A stretch of DNA of 58,309 bases from Reticulitermes lucifugus (lineage: Eukaryota > Arthropoda > Insecta > Blattodea > Rhinotermitidae), in NCBI GenBank assembly GCA_026260175.1, contig JAKCWW010002367.1, positions 1-58,309 of the forward strand. Reading direction: 5' to 3'. Position numbers and translations under genes: made by a program. The notes below the pieces were generated by a model that was not told the origin of the DNA, made no database searches, and was given only the letters and a program-made list of their open reading frames with translations. Below, piece by piece: positions 46,398 to 56,731 of the stretch; positions within the stretch are counted from its first letter, which is position 1; each line of letters begins with the position of its first letter.

Positions 46398-46584
46398 CTT
46401 AATTCTGACTTGATTTTTTGTTCACCGTGCATTGTGTTAATATATATATTGAACAATACTGACAAATGCACTAATTTTTGTAGTATATACACTACATAAA
46501 CGCCCTACGTACGTATGTAGTGTATATACTACAAAAATTAGTGCATTTGTCGGTACTGTTCAATATATATCTTAATTCTGACTT
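46398..46584. repeat. 57-bp-arm hairpin insertion flanked by 14-bp direct repeats
   Basis: Arms 46442-46498 and 46514-46570 are reverse complements with two mismatches around a 15-base loop. The sequence CTTAATTCTGACTT occurs at 46398-46411 and again at 46571-46584, directly abutting the right arm, so it may be a target-site duplication. Confidence 0.8.
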
Positions 46585-46833
46585 TATCTCTTATTTTCTT
46601 TCACAACTAAAAAGGCATATCCTTGTGTACAACTCAAGAAAGGAGATGTACATGACACTGATCATCTCTCCATCAGTCCTTCTCATGGTTCAATTCACTG
46701 CAACAAAATATCAGAAAACTAAAACTTTTATGAATTATGTGTGCTACATTGAGTTTCTCACCACTGTATTCCAATACAACTACCATCACATACATCATCA
46801 GAAGTCTCCCTTATAATAATACCATCTTGCTTA

Positions 46834-47034
46834 AGAAGAAAAATGTGCACTGAATGGTCATGCCTTTGGGAAAATTGATGGCATTATGGAAATTTTATGC
46901 TATGACAAAAAAGGACGGCATTTAGACACAATGGAATGATATTACATCTACCGAGAAACAATGAAAAATAATCAAGTAAATGACAAACACAAAATTACAT
47001 GTAACAAAATATTTGACACGATTATAAAAAAGAG
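46834..47034 (+). mobile_element. Retroelement C-terminal remnant (Penelope-like type suspected)
   Basis: The frame reads NGHAFGKIDGIMEILCYDKK, then GRHLDTME*YYIYRETMKN and NQVNDKHKITCNKIFDTII. The pattern H..G.I...MEILH..KKG..LD.LE.FYIY.ET..NNQ.ND is one I associate with the tail of GIY-YIG-bearing Penelope-like retroelements. There is one in-frame stop. Confidence 0.5.
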
Positions 47035-47085
47035 GTCATTTGACTAATGCCACTACCCCTATACAAGGCGTGGTCATAAGATGTA

Positions 47086-48023
47086 CGAGGGCTAGTCAAA
47101 AATGAGTGAGAATGAATTTATTACTCACCAAATACGTTAGGCAGAGTCCAACTTGATATGGTAGTCCCCATCGAGCTGTATGAACTTGGCCCAACGTGTC
47201 TACCAGTCCTGGAAGACGTGCTGGAACCCATTTTTTGACATCGTCTTCAGAATTGCCCTCTTCAGAACGGCCGTTGAGGAGTTGAAATGCTGGCCCCACA
47301 GCTCCGATTTCAGGCGAGGAAACAGAAAAAAAGTCACACGGAGCAAGGTCCGGGCTGTACGGAGGGTGCGGCACACATTCAAAGTTTTTTCGGCTAAATA
47401 TTGGGCAACAACGTTCGAAACGTGAGGGCGTGCATTATCGTGGTGTAGGCACCAACGAGATGGATGCAGCTCAGGGCGTTTTCGTCGGATGTGTTCGGCC
47501 AGGGTCTTCAAAACTGTCACGTAATACTGNCCAGTAACTGTTGTATGCGGGGGCACTTCATGTTGGTAAACCATTCCATGGCAGTCGAAGAAGGAAATCA
47601 CCATTACCTTTCCTGCCGACCGAACAACTTTGGCCTTCTTTGGCGTCGGATATGAGGGTGATTTCCAGACTGTGCTCGCCTGTTTGCTTTCGGGATCGTA
47701 GTGGTGAAGTAGTGTGCCGCACCCTCACCCTCCACAGCCCGGACCTTGCTACGTGTGACTTTTTTCTGTTTCCTCGCCTGAAATCGGAGCTGCGGGGCCA
47801 GCATTTTGACTCCTCAACGGCCGTTCTGAAGAGGGCGGAGGCGGTTCTGAAGACGATGCCAAAAAATGGGTTCCAGCACGTCTTCCAGGACTGGCAGACA
47901 CGTTGGGCCAAGTGCATACAGCTCGATGGGGACTACTTTGAAAAAGACCATATCAAGTTGGACTCTGCCTAACGTATTTGGTGAGTAATAAATTCATTCT
48001 CACTCGTTTTTGACTAGCCCTTG
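47086..48023. mobile_element. Rearranged palindromic mariner element
   Basis: The element is flanked by TA (47084-47085 and 48024-48025), with ends CGAGGGCTAGTCAAAAA and TTTTTGACTAGCCCTTG. The minus strand, from about 47700 down to 47086, reads a mariner transposase from YDPESKQASTVWKSPSY through KVMVISFFDCHGMVYQHEVP, LHHDNARPH (second catalytic Asp) and SPDLAPCDFF (third Asp; frameshift in the following T run). The plus strand, 47713-48023, reads the last quarter again: SPDLATCDFFLFPRLKSEL ... WAKCIQLDGDYFE. Both ends are therefore the transposase 3' end, forming arms of about 290 and 311 bp; the N-terminal half is absent. One N lies at 47530. Confidence 0.9.
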
Positions 48024-48599
48024 TAGTATGACAGTCGACCATAAATACAGCAGTACAGTTAAAGCAACACAAAAACCAGTGAAAATACGTGCCTAGTACA
48101 CAAACTCCTGTGAGTACCTTTTTATTCTACTCATTTGATTTATTAATATAAAATTTTATTAAATTATTAATTTGTGAAGACCGAATTGTGTTTTAGAAGT
48201 AAAGTAGCCACACAAAATATATATATATAAAAAAAAAAAGTTTTTTGTACATGCATGGATACTACACAAAATACCAGGAGTGCAAGAAAAAGTGTATACA
48301 AGTGGACCAATTTATCCGGGTGCATGAAGATCCTTATGTAACGTACAGGATTGACACTGGATTTTTACATTAGTACTGCCGCACATACATCCACATCTTA
48401 CGGTCTGACTCCATTTTTTATATTCATATTTTTGTACTTACATGTTTTTATATTTTACATCTTTTATATCTACATTTTAAAGTACACTTCTCTTAGGCAG
48501 CACATTTGTATATATTGATATATGTACATTTTATATATGTAATTGTAAAAAGGGGGGGGGGGAGTTTTCCTCTTACAAAATGCATGGAGTTTGTTTTTC

Positions 48600-48665
48600 A
48601 TAGTTTTCTGTCAGAGGCCTGATGATGGCTCCTTGAAGCTCAAACCGGTAGCCTGATTACATGTT
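48600..48665 (+). repeat. Dispersed repeat with CTGATGA motif
   Basis: Reads GGCCTGATGATGGCTCCTTG, then AAGCTCAAACCGGTAGCCTG. GGCU pairs with AGCU, and the expected GAAAC is CAAAC. It is in the SID-1-like intron D-E. Confidence 0.45.
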
Positions 48666-49051
48666 GAAGGTGTGTGTGTTGGTTGTGACTGTGCTATTGA
48701 TGGGAGTAGGGTATACTTTTGAATGGTTTATGTTTTCCCATATCCTTGCAAATGTACTACAATCAAGCACCAGGTTTTCTCCAAGCATTATAGGAATTGT
48801 CTGTAATGATTTCCCTGCATTCTAGCAATGCCACTAATTTAGGTTTCCTCCAAGTGTGACAGGAACTGCTTAAGATAATAGGCAAAGATATAACTTGGGC
48901 TCAAAACCATGCCTGTAACAGCAAAATTAACAATTTTTCTGAACCTTCCTTTTCAAAACTACTTTCTATTTATACCTCTTTACTGTCATTAGTTATCAGA
49001 GCATGATAGACGGGCAGATTGTAAATTATTACTACAGTACAGTGTACCACA

Positions 49052-49330
49052 GTGGGCTGGGATAGGGTAGTTGGTATGGTGACTTGCTATCGGCTGGACA
49101 GTCTGGGAATCGAATCCCAGTGCGGGTGAGATTTTCTGCACCCATCCAGACTGGCCCTGGTGCCCACCCAGCCTCCTAGACAATGGGTACCGGGTCATTC
49201 CCAGGAATAAAGGAGCCAGGGCGTTGCACTAACCACCCCTACCTAGCACCAAGGTTAAAGAAAGAGTAGATCTATACCTCCACTCCCCATTCTGTGGCTT
49301 CATGGCAGGTTATAGGGTGAACTTGACCAT
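49052..49330 (+). mobile_element. tRNA-derived SINE, family 1
   Basis: Head GGGATAGGGTAGTTGGTATG (A box) and GGGAATCGAATCCCA (B box), followed by body CCATCCAGACTGGCCC, the reverse complement of the other copies' body, and ending near the AGGTTATAGGGTGAAC tail. It is nearly complete. Confidence 0.8.
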
Positions 49331-49809
49331 TTACATTGTACCAGAGTGCCAACACAGAAAAATCTGTACTGAATAATCTGTTTTCCCTATATTCTAGCAA
49401 AGGTTCTAGTGTTGATTTTTCCCCCCGAGCATGATTAGAACTGTATATGTAGTTCTTGCAAGTGTGGACAGGAATTCCATAACATAGTGACTAAAGAAAC
49501 TGCATATAACAGCAAAGTTGACAAACCGACTTTTCCTTGTAAAAACAAATTTTGTATTCATACGTATCCAGTATCATTAACAGTTTCCATAATACAGAGA
49601 GAGACAGAAGACATATAGAGTATGGGGAGTCCTAAAAGTCACTTTACTGAGATAGTGAAGCACTTAACTGTGATTATTTTAATTGGCACTCTCATTTGTA
49701 ACAGTTGGCAAAAGTGTAGTTACACTAGCTCTTGTTTCTATCAGCTGTTGTGTCATTGGTGCATGCACTCAACCTGCTTCTTCAAATCACTCACACATGA
49801 ATAGAAAAC

Positions 49810-50890
49810 TAACAAACGAGCAGAAAATTCTTCTGTTGCCAACCTGGTGGAAGCAAAATAAGAAGTATTAAGATGTACTGATAGTATTTACATTACGAAG
49901 TTTACAGGTGCCCAGCCACAAAGTAGCCAAGCAATCCACAACTTCAATGCAAGATGTGCAGAAACATGAAGTGTGTCAAGCTCAGCTAGGTAAGAAGAAA
50001 GGTGAAGTGTTGCAGACTCCACCACGACGTTGTTGGCCAAGATAGACTAGGTAAGAAAGAATGTGAAGTGTTGCAGACTTAACATGAAGTGGTTGGCCAA
50101 AACTGGCTAGGTAAGGAGAAAACTTATGAAATGTAGCACAAGTTTTTGTTCATAGTCCTAGCATGTTGCTGACAAGAGCTTCAAGAGAACTGGAAATATC
50201 ACGAAGCAGTAAATACTTAACGTTACATTCTCTGGGAATCAAGCCATACAGGTGTCACTGCCACAGGCTTTGAATGATGATGACCCAGACAGAAGGATGG
50301 AATTCTGTGCGTGGTTACTGATTATCCATTAGGCTGATCCTGTGTTTACAAAGATCCTACGGACAGATGCAGCAACATTCAAGATAAATGGAAAAGGATA
50401 AATATGTGTGTTTATTGGAATGATAAAACCCACAATGAATGACACAAGTAGAGAGCATAATGTTCCAGGAGAGACAGTCCACGTGTGTATTTGGGCAGAA
50501 GGTATACACAGGAAATGTGGTCTGACAGCAGGATGGAGCTCTGCCCCATTTTGAGTGCAATGTTTGTTCCTTTCTCGATGAGAAACTTCTGATGCAGATT
50601 GGTTGCCGTGGATCAGCTGAGTGGCCCCCAAGGTCTCCTGGATCTTACAACTTGTGATTTTTTCAAGTAGAGTACAATCAAAAACAAAGTGTACAGCAAG
50701 AAGCCTGGTGATATTTTCCAAAGGAAGAAACAAAATCCATGTTGAATTTAACAATTTAAAGGCAAACAAAAACTCTGTGAAGCAATTTGCAAATTAGTGT
50801 TTAGGAGATGTATGAAATGTGCCCTGAACATGGTAAACAATTTGAACAATTTCTGTACCTCTTCATTGTCACTTTCTGCAGATGGTTGTA
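49810..50890 (+). mobile_element. Mariner-like (DUF4817/DDE) transposase remnant
   Basis: Fragments in order: TNEQKILLLPTWWKQNKKY (N-terminal HTH), FTGAQPQSSQAIHN, LPQALNDDDPDRRMEFCAWL, ADPVFTKILRTDAATFKING, CVFIG, VHVCIWAEGI, then LTTCDFF, IKNKVYSKKP and CMKCALNMVNNLNNFC. This is the order of the insect transposase family with patterns DDPDRR.EFC.W, F.DEATFK.NG and SPDLTP.DFF. Stops and frameshifts are frequent. Between 49960 and 50140 a unit of about 62 bp (CTAGGTAAG.A at 49985, 50047 and 50108) is expanded. It is in the SID-1-like intron between exons D and E. Confidence 0.75.
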
Positions 50891-50939
50891 AATAATGCAG
50901 AGTTTCTCTGGAATGTGAATATAATCTCAATAAGGCAAC

Positions 50940-51240
50940 GTGTAAAGGTAAAGCCATCCCTGTACAGGCCTGGACAGACCCTCAGTGCTCCAAGAGGTTG
51001 AGGTTCCCAGGATTTCTAGACAACTGGCACATGAAGGTGGCAAGGTTGTCAGCCATATGCACCAGCCCCCTTATCCTGTGATACTCATTTCTGCTAGAGG
51101 CCAAGTCAACCCCAGGGCCACAGTGCAGCCAAAAAGATCAAGTCAATGAAAAGTCTCAATGGCTCCATTGGGAATTGAACCCACAACCTTCTGGCTTGAA
51201 GCACAGTGCCTCAACCAACTGTGCCAATGCATACTCCAAG
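50940..51240 (-). mobile_element. tRNA-derived SINE, family 2
   Basis: The minus strand begins GCATTGGCACAGTTGGTTGA (A box), then GTTGTGGGTTCAATTCCCA (B box). The body differs from family 1 and the tail is ACCTTTACAC. CpG is nearly absent. Confidence 0.75.
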
Positions 51241-51317
51241 GCAACTTATAGGACACCTGTATATACATACACACACATGTACTCTGTCCTTAGAATCATA
51301 AGCTTCCTCTTGAATTA

Positions 51318-52343
51318 CAGTGAAACCTTCTTATGACATCTCTGTACAAATTCAACAAATCAGGCTTATTAAACAGGAAAATGTTTTAAAAGGGTATGCC
51401 TGAAAAAGACATTATTTTGCAGTTCGGTACTGAGAGTGACATTACCTATACTAGAATATTATCCCATATAAATTATGCATTAAATTACTCATCTTCACCA
51501 TCAAACCACATTTCAAGACTTATCTTCTTTGGTGATTTTGGCACATTCTTGAACACAAGAAATATGTATTGTTACAAGCACAACTGTAGATAAAGAGCCC
51601 ATTTTTGTCAAAATTATTCCATAAATACCAATTCTACCTTAATATACTCTGCTGTTTTCACATTTTTCTGGTTCAGATATTCACTACAGACTGAGTATTG
51701 TGTCATGTTTTCAGATGACACAGAACTACAAAGTTCTTATAGTGATTTTTCTTGGGAGGAATATTTTAATTACCATCCACCATATTTATAATGTCCAGCT
51801 TTTCTTGAATTATGAGCAGCTTGTGTTTTATGCCAGTTTTCCATGTAGCAGCTATGCTGATCATGTGTTCAGTAATTAATTGCTCTACAGGACAAAAACC
51901 GTACACACAGAAGCAATTTGAAGTGAACACATAGGTACATAAAATTTGAACACATAATGATTGAAATTAAAGTAAAACACAGTCAAAACACATTCCATTC
52001 AAAACCCACACTTATTTGCATTGCAGGGTATACACATATGCTGTGAGTTGCTTATCTGTACCTCTGATCCATGGTGGAAACAACCTTGGAGATAAATCCA
52101 TATGAACTGAGACAATTATTTCACCATTATATGTTGGGAACAAATTGAAGGAATGGATAACTGTTTAAGATTCTGATACAAAAATGTACCAAATGGGTGA
52201 AAAATTTCTTGTGTCATAAAATTTTCATGTTCTCTGGTGGTAAGTCCTTTTAAGCGGAAAACATATTAAAAGGGCAAGATACGTCAATCATATGGGAAAA
52301 TGTTGTTACTAAATTATTCTGGCTTCTAAATCTGGTTTTACTG
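51318..52343 (-). mobile_element. Tigger/pogo-like element, decayed
   Basis: TA borders at 51316-51317 and 52344-52345 enclose inverted ends CAGTGAAACCTTCTTA and (reverse complement) CAGTAAAACCAGATTTA. On the minus strand near 51770-51840 the frame gives KHKLLIIQEKLDIINMVDG, resembling the CENP-B/Tigger N-terminal helix-turn-helix (LTIQEKLDII..V). The rest is not readable as transposase. Confidence 0.65.
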
Positions 52344-52429
52344 TAATTCATGCCCCTGATTATGAGTTTCAAGCCTTAACATGTGGGACAAAGTACAGTG
52401 CATTATAATGATGTCAGTACCTCACACTG

Positions 52430-52620
52430 ACTGCCATTCAGTCAAAGGATGAATGGTAAATAATGAATTGGAAAGGATTTGTAACAAGTAGTTATGGCGT
52501 CTTCCAGGTGGGACTGCAGAAAACCACAAAACACCAGTGTCCCAGCTCATATTTCAACCACGCACCTCCTAAATACAATTACACAGCAACCTACTTGATC
52601 AGTATATTGTAATAAAGGAG
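52430..52620 (-). repeat. SINE-like fragment, reverse copy
   Basis: AATTGGAAAGGATTTGTAA and the GCTCATATTTCAACCACGCA end resemble 36920-37060 and 38290-38390. It is in the SID-1-like intron D-E. Confidence 0.4.
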
Positions 52621-52807
52621 AATTCTGACACTGTATGTTACTGTAATTGCATTTGCCAGATGTACTAATTTTAACTTGAAGTAAATAGTTAATAAATGTC
52701 TTATTACAAAAGAATTAGTTCATGTCCTGTGAAATATGCTTTCTATGCCTTATCTAGGAGGAAGTAGCAAAACTGTAAATTACTGCTCAAAGTATATGAG
52801 ACCTTAC

Positions 52808-52918
52808 CTAATATGAGCAGCACCATTCTGTTTGGGTAAATAGGCTTTATACACTGCCAGGGGCTAGCTCTCAGGTCACTGTACATCACTGTAAACACCC
52901 TCTTGAACACTCCCACAT
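52808..52918 (-). CDS. sid-1-like: SID-1-like exon D (36 complete codons)
   Basis: Acceptor TTTGTTTTCAG|ATGTGG and donor CATATTAG|GTAAGG. The exon completes a GAT codon at its start and leaves one G of a glycine codon at its end. The product is VGVFKRVFTVMYSDLRASPW, then QCIKPIYPNRMVLLIL. It matches the loop and start of the next membrane segment of SIDT proteins (human pattern ...GIFRR..., DRMVLL...GN). Confidence 0.93.
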
Positions 52919-53382
52919 CTGAAAACAAATAATCATTCAAAATTGGAAAATTTAATAATAAAGCATACCAGAGACTTAGAAGCAAAACATAAATACACTA
53001 CTTCATCGGTGTCCGAGTCTTACGAAAATTGAGAAAAAAGCAGTATAGCAGACCCTCCTCATTCATAGGTTTGTGCATTGTGGTTTCACTTACTTGCTGT
53101 AGAATCACTGTGGCAACCCTTATGCTTCATGATGTAGTTCCCTCACTTACACATGGACATAGTTGTGTAGTATTATACAAGAGGCTGCATCTGCCTGTCT
53201 GCCTCAGTGAGTAGCTACATAGACATCGTATGACACAGAATGTACTGTAACTGTACATTTCACAATTTCCATCACACTGCACAACATCAGACATCACTTG
53301 TCTTGGCTAACCATAACTCATGCAGTTGAGTCCCTGCCAATGAAATCCTGTTATCCAAGGTCTGAACAGTCTGACTAATCCA

Positions 53383-53656
53383 GTTTCAATTTATGTTGTC
53401 TGATCCAATGTGTCCTCACACTTACAGTTAAATGTGTCAGCAGATGCACTAAAGTGAAGTGAAGCCCAAATAATGCTGTTACCCGAAGAACACCACACAT
53501 CAAGTTCTGAAAAACCACTCAATGAGCTTCCAGTCACCCCATATATTGTATCTGAGCACTTAAGCTAGACACATCACCAGATGCACTACAGTGAAGCCAA
53601 CCCTGAAGAACACCATTTCCCCAAGAACACTACATACTCCAATAAGAATAACTACT
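53383..53656 (-). pseudogene. Two decayed tandem copies of the 3' part of SID-1-like exon C
   Basis: Two extra copies of a 137-bp unit lie immediately downstream of exon C in its intron. The anchor GATGNNCTANAGTGAAG occurs at 53717 (exon), 53580 and 53443, exactly 137 bp apart. Read on the minus strand, copy 2 gives VVILIGVCSVLGEM, then VGFTVVHLVMCLA*, against VVILIGMCGVLGGT and IGFTVAHLVICLAL in the exon. Copy 3 is more diverged but still gives HFTLVHLLTHLTV. The unit junction is at AGAATAACTACT, present both inside the exon and at the exon's 5' splice site. Copy 2 has a stop and has lost the donor GT, and neither copy has an acceptor, so they are dead exon fragments. Confidence 0.88.
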
Positions 53657-53659
53657 CAC

Positions 53660-53899
53660 CAAGCTTCCAGCGACCCATGTAATATATCTGAGCACTCAGA
53701 GCAAGACAAATCACCAGATGTGCTACAGTGAAGCCAATCCAGAAATACAAAGTTCCACCAAGAACACCACACATGCCAATCAGAATAACTACTGCCAGCA
53801 CCCCAAATGTAGCATATGCACTGGCATTTATATCAGGATGTCGCGTCTGGTAGATCTTCAGCATACACATCATTGAGATCACATACATAAAGCTTGTAT
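53660..53899 (-). CDS. sid-1-like: SID-1-like exon C (largest exon in window)
   Basis: Acceptor TTGCTTCCAG|ATACAAG and donor AAGCTTG|GTGAGT; both ends are split GAT codons. The product begins TSFMYVISMMCMLKIYQT, carries the family motif RHPDINASAY, and continues through FGVLAVVILIGMCGVLG and YFWIGFTVAHLVICLAL to SAQIYYMGRWKL. It contains about three membrane segments. The 3' 134 bp of this exon lie in a 137-bp unit that is repeated twice more, in decayed form, in the following intron (53383-53656), without a splice acceptor. Confidence 0.95.
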
Positions 53900-55756
53900 C
53901 TGGAAGCAAATCAAAAACAGTTCACTCTAATATATTTGAAATTCCAGGAACTGATACAAACAACAGTTCAACATATTTATTGTCCCACACATACACATTT
54001 CAAATTATGGTCTTAACAATCATTAAGGCCTCTACCCAGACAGCAAGGCACATAAATCAATTTCTGACATAAAACATACAAGATGACAGATTAATAAGAA
54101 AAACAAATGGACCACTTCCTAACATGGGTTGTGAAACACGATTTATTTAATGACACTGTCACTAGATCAGCTTACATAGTGTCAAACAATATGATGATTA
54201 GTGAATGATTCGGAAATGATTAGGAAGGAAACTATCATGGCCAAGTTTGAGGCAGTGTCTCATCATTTGCCTGGATAGACTGACAAAATCCACAGAAAAT
54301 CTGTCAGGTAGCCAGTCAGGACTAGGAAAATGAAGTGTAAAGTCTAGGAAAATGCAAACTTGACATGTAGAATCCATTAAAAATTTAACATTTTTCTCAT
54401 GGTCATCTGGTGAAAAATGCAAAATGCAAAAAGCAAAGCATTAAGCAGACGTTTCTCTGTATACAATAAAATTGGTCATCACTGTTTTTTTTATTTATCC
54501 TTCCACTACAGATAGTGTAAATTACCTGTATATCACACTAACTTGTAATAATACTCTCAATTGCATGCGTATAGACTATACGTCTCCCTCCAAAATATTT
54601 GCATTGTTATCGAAGTACATGTCTTACAGCTGGAAAATACACTGCTATGGTTATATGGTTACTACTAGTTATAACAGTTATCACAATTGGTAGCACCACT
54701 ACCATTGCTCCCACCTCACAACTTCATACATCCTTCACACTGTTAATGCCATCTGTAGGAAATTAAAGATTACAAGTTCAGGATGGCCTACAGACTTACA
54801 ATATTATGCAAGTTTCATCAAAATCCAGCCACAGATTCTGGGCTTGAATCATGTGGACAAATGGATGGAAAGACACATATGACCATCTCTAAATGTGTTG
54901 TTCTGATGCACTGTGCAAAGAATACACATAACAAAAATCAACAGAAATTCATAATAAAGTATAATGTTATGCTTATGTGCTGTTTGTATTAGAAGCATCA
55001 GGTCAATCAAACAAGTGGGTGTAACAACAAATGATGAGTAATATTTCACACTTCACATATTTATAACAGCCAAATACAAATCTGTTTACACACAGAAACC
55101 TACAATCAATCATCCTTCACTGATAAATGCAAAATATACAGTTCTCAAAACCATCATCTTAAATTAGTTTGTTATGTGCCAAGTTTTCTGGTGAAATGTA
55201 AATGAGACCTACTAAAAGAAAGCAAGAAAGTTTCATGTCTCTAACACTGCCAACACCAAAGACATTCAGAATAAAATAATCCATTTTTGGGGCAATATAT
55301 GTTTATGACATACGAACAGTCAATGGCTATTTGAAACCGTCACACAATACAGCTTAATAAAATAAACAAAGCAAATCTGTGGTTTCTATGTATTCTCCAC
55401 TGGACTTCTTGCCAAGACGGCCTTTTGTCAACATTTGAGTGTCTGTGTACTGCACGTGCATATGTGTACATATACAATGAAACTTGGATTTATGTTCATT
55501 GAAACTATGTTTCCTTTCATTCTACACATGTTTTATCAGTCCTGTCAAAACTTCCACAAAACACTAAGCCTTAGTTCTTGAGCATTGCACTTTACATAAA
55601 TGAGTTGTCCTTTACTCGAGACACTATGATAAATAGCTGTAACAAACACATTTTCGCATACGGAAACCTGCATGCATCAGTCAACTAGGCCACCAGGAGA
55701 GCTTTTCCATCAGTGTCTGGTTTGGTATTGTTCATACATGCATGAGGGAATAAATT

Positions 55757-56655
55757 CTGTATTTACTCGAATGCAAGATGAGGTTTTTTCCTTAAATTTG
55801 GCACTTAAATATGTAAGGCCGTCTTAGCACTGAACAGGACTGCGCGAAAACGGATCACTTTGAACCGGACCAAGCGGGGCCAAACCCCGGCTCAGTTTCC
55901 GTTTTCAGGCAAAGAAGCACCTAACCTGGTGGACCCTTTAGATCAAGCTATCCTGTCACTGGGTACCATATAAACAGTAACTTGTTAAGATATGCACCTC
56001 AGAACAGATCTAGTCCAAGGGTAGTAACAGGAAAATGGCTACTAGAAATTAAAAATTAACTACAAGAGTCAAAAATAAAACCTGGCCAAATCTTCAAATT
56101 AAACACCATAAAAAGAGCCATGAACTCTGACTGATCAGACCACAGACACAACACAAAAATCCAGAACACATGTATTTAAAATTCTTAACACCATCTGTGG
56201 AGAAAATTGTGACTCTTTATGGGTTCAAGTAAGTTTATAGACCAAGAAATATAAATGTGTTAGTTATTGTGGATCATATCAGCATGGCAGCACATCTCAC
56301 CAGAATTGACTGTGAAGGGTTTTAAGAAGTGCTGTATATCCAATGCAGTGGATGGGACCGATGATGATATGTTGTGGAATGACAGTGAAGGGGATGGGGA
56401 TGTTAGGAGTGAGTGTGAGGAAGATGAACACACTGACTGTGAAGATGGAGACAGTGACAATGATTGGTATAGGTAGACAGAATCTGACAAGCTTTGTGTA
56501 TTAAGCGTATAAAACTAACAGTAAAATATTTTTTCTTAGCAGACTCCTATTTTTGGGGGGTCATCTTAGATTTGGAAAAATACATTCTCCCTTGGCACGT
56601 GTTGTATTTGGGGGTCGTCTTAGATTAGAGTTGTCTTGGATTCGGAATAATACAG
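55757..56655 (+). mobile_element. Non-autonomous Tigger/pogo-like element with transposase C-terminus
   Basis: Left end CTGTATTTACTCGAATGCAA and right end (reverse complement) CTGTATTATTCCGAATCCAA are inverted repeats; TA follows the right end. The frame ending at 56476 reads ISPELTVKGFKKCCISNAVD, then GTDDDMLWND and an acidic tail. This is the common Tigger/pogo transposase C-terminus (VK.FKKC.ISNALDGTEDD). Most of the transposase is missing. It is in the SID-1-like intron between exons B and C. Confidence 0.78.
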
Positions 56656-56731
56656 TACATACTCACAATTCAGCAAAATGATTAGCCAGTTGTCAGACAA
56701 GTTACACTGAAATGTGAAGTAATAAACTTAC

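Noticed and set aside
47541-47972. 143-codon ORF as an intact small gene
   Set aside because: It crosses the junction of the palindromic mariner; only its C-terminal part is transposase.
50329-50769. 146-codon minus-strand ORF
   Set aside because: It is antisense to the plus-strand DUF4817-type transposase remnant, whose motifs are clear.
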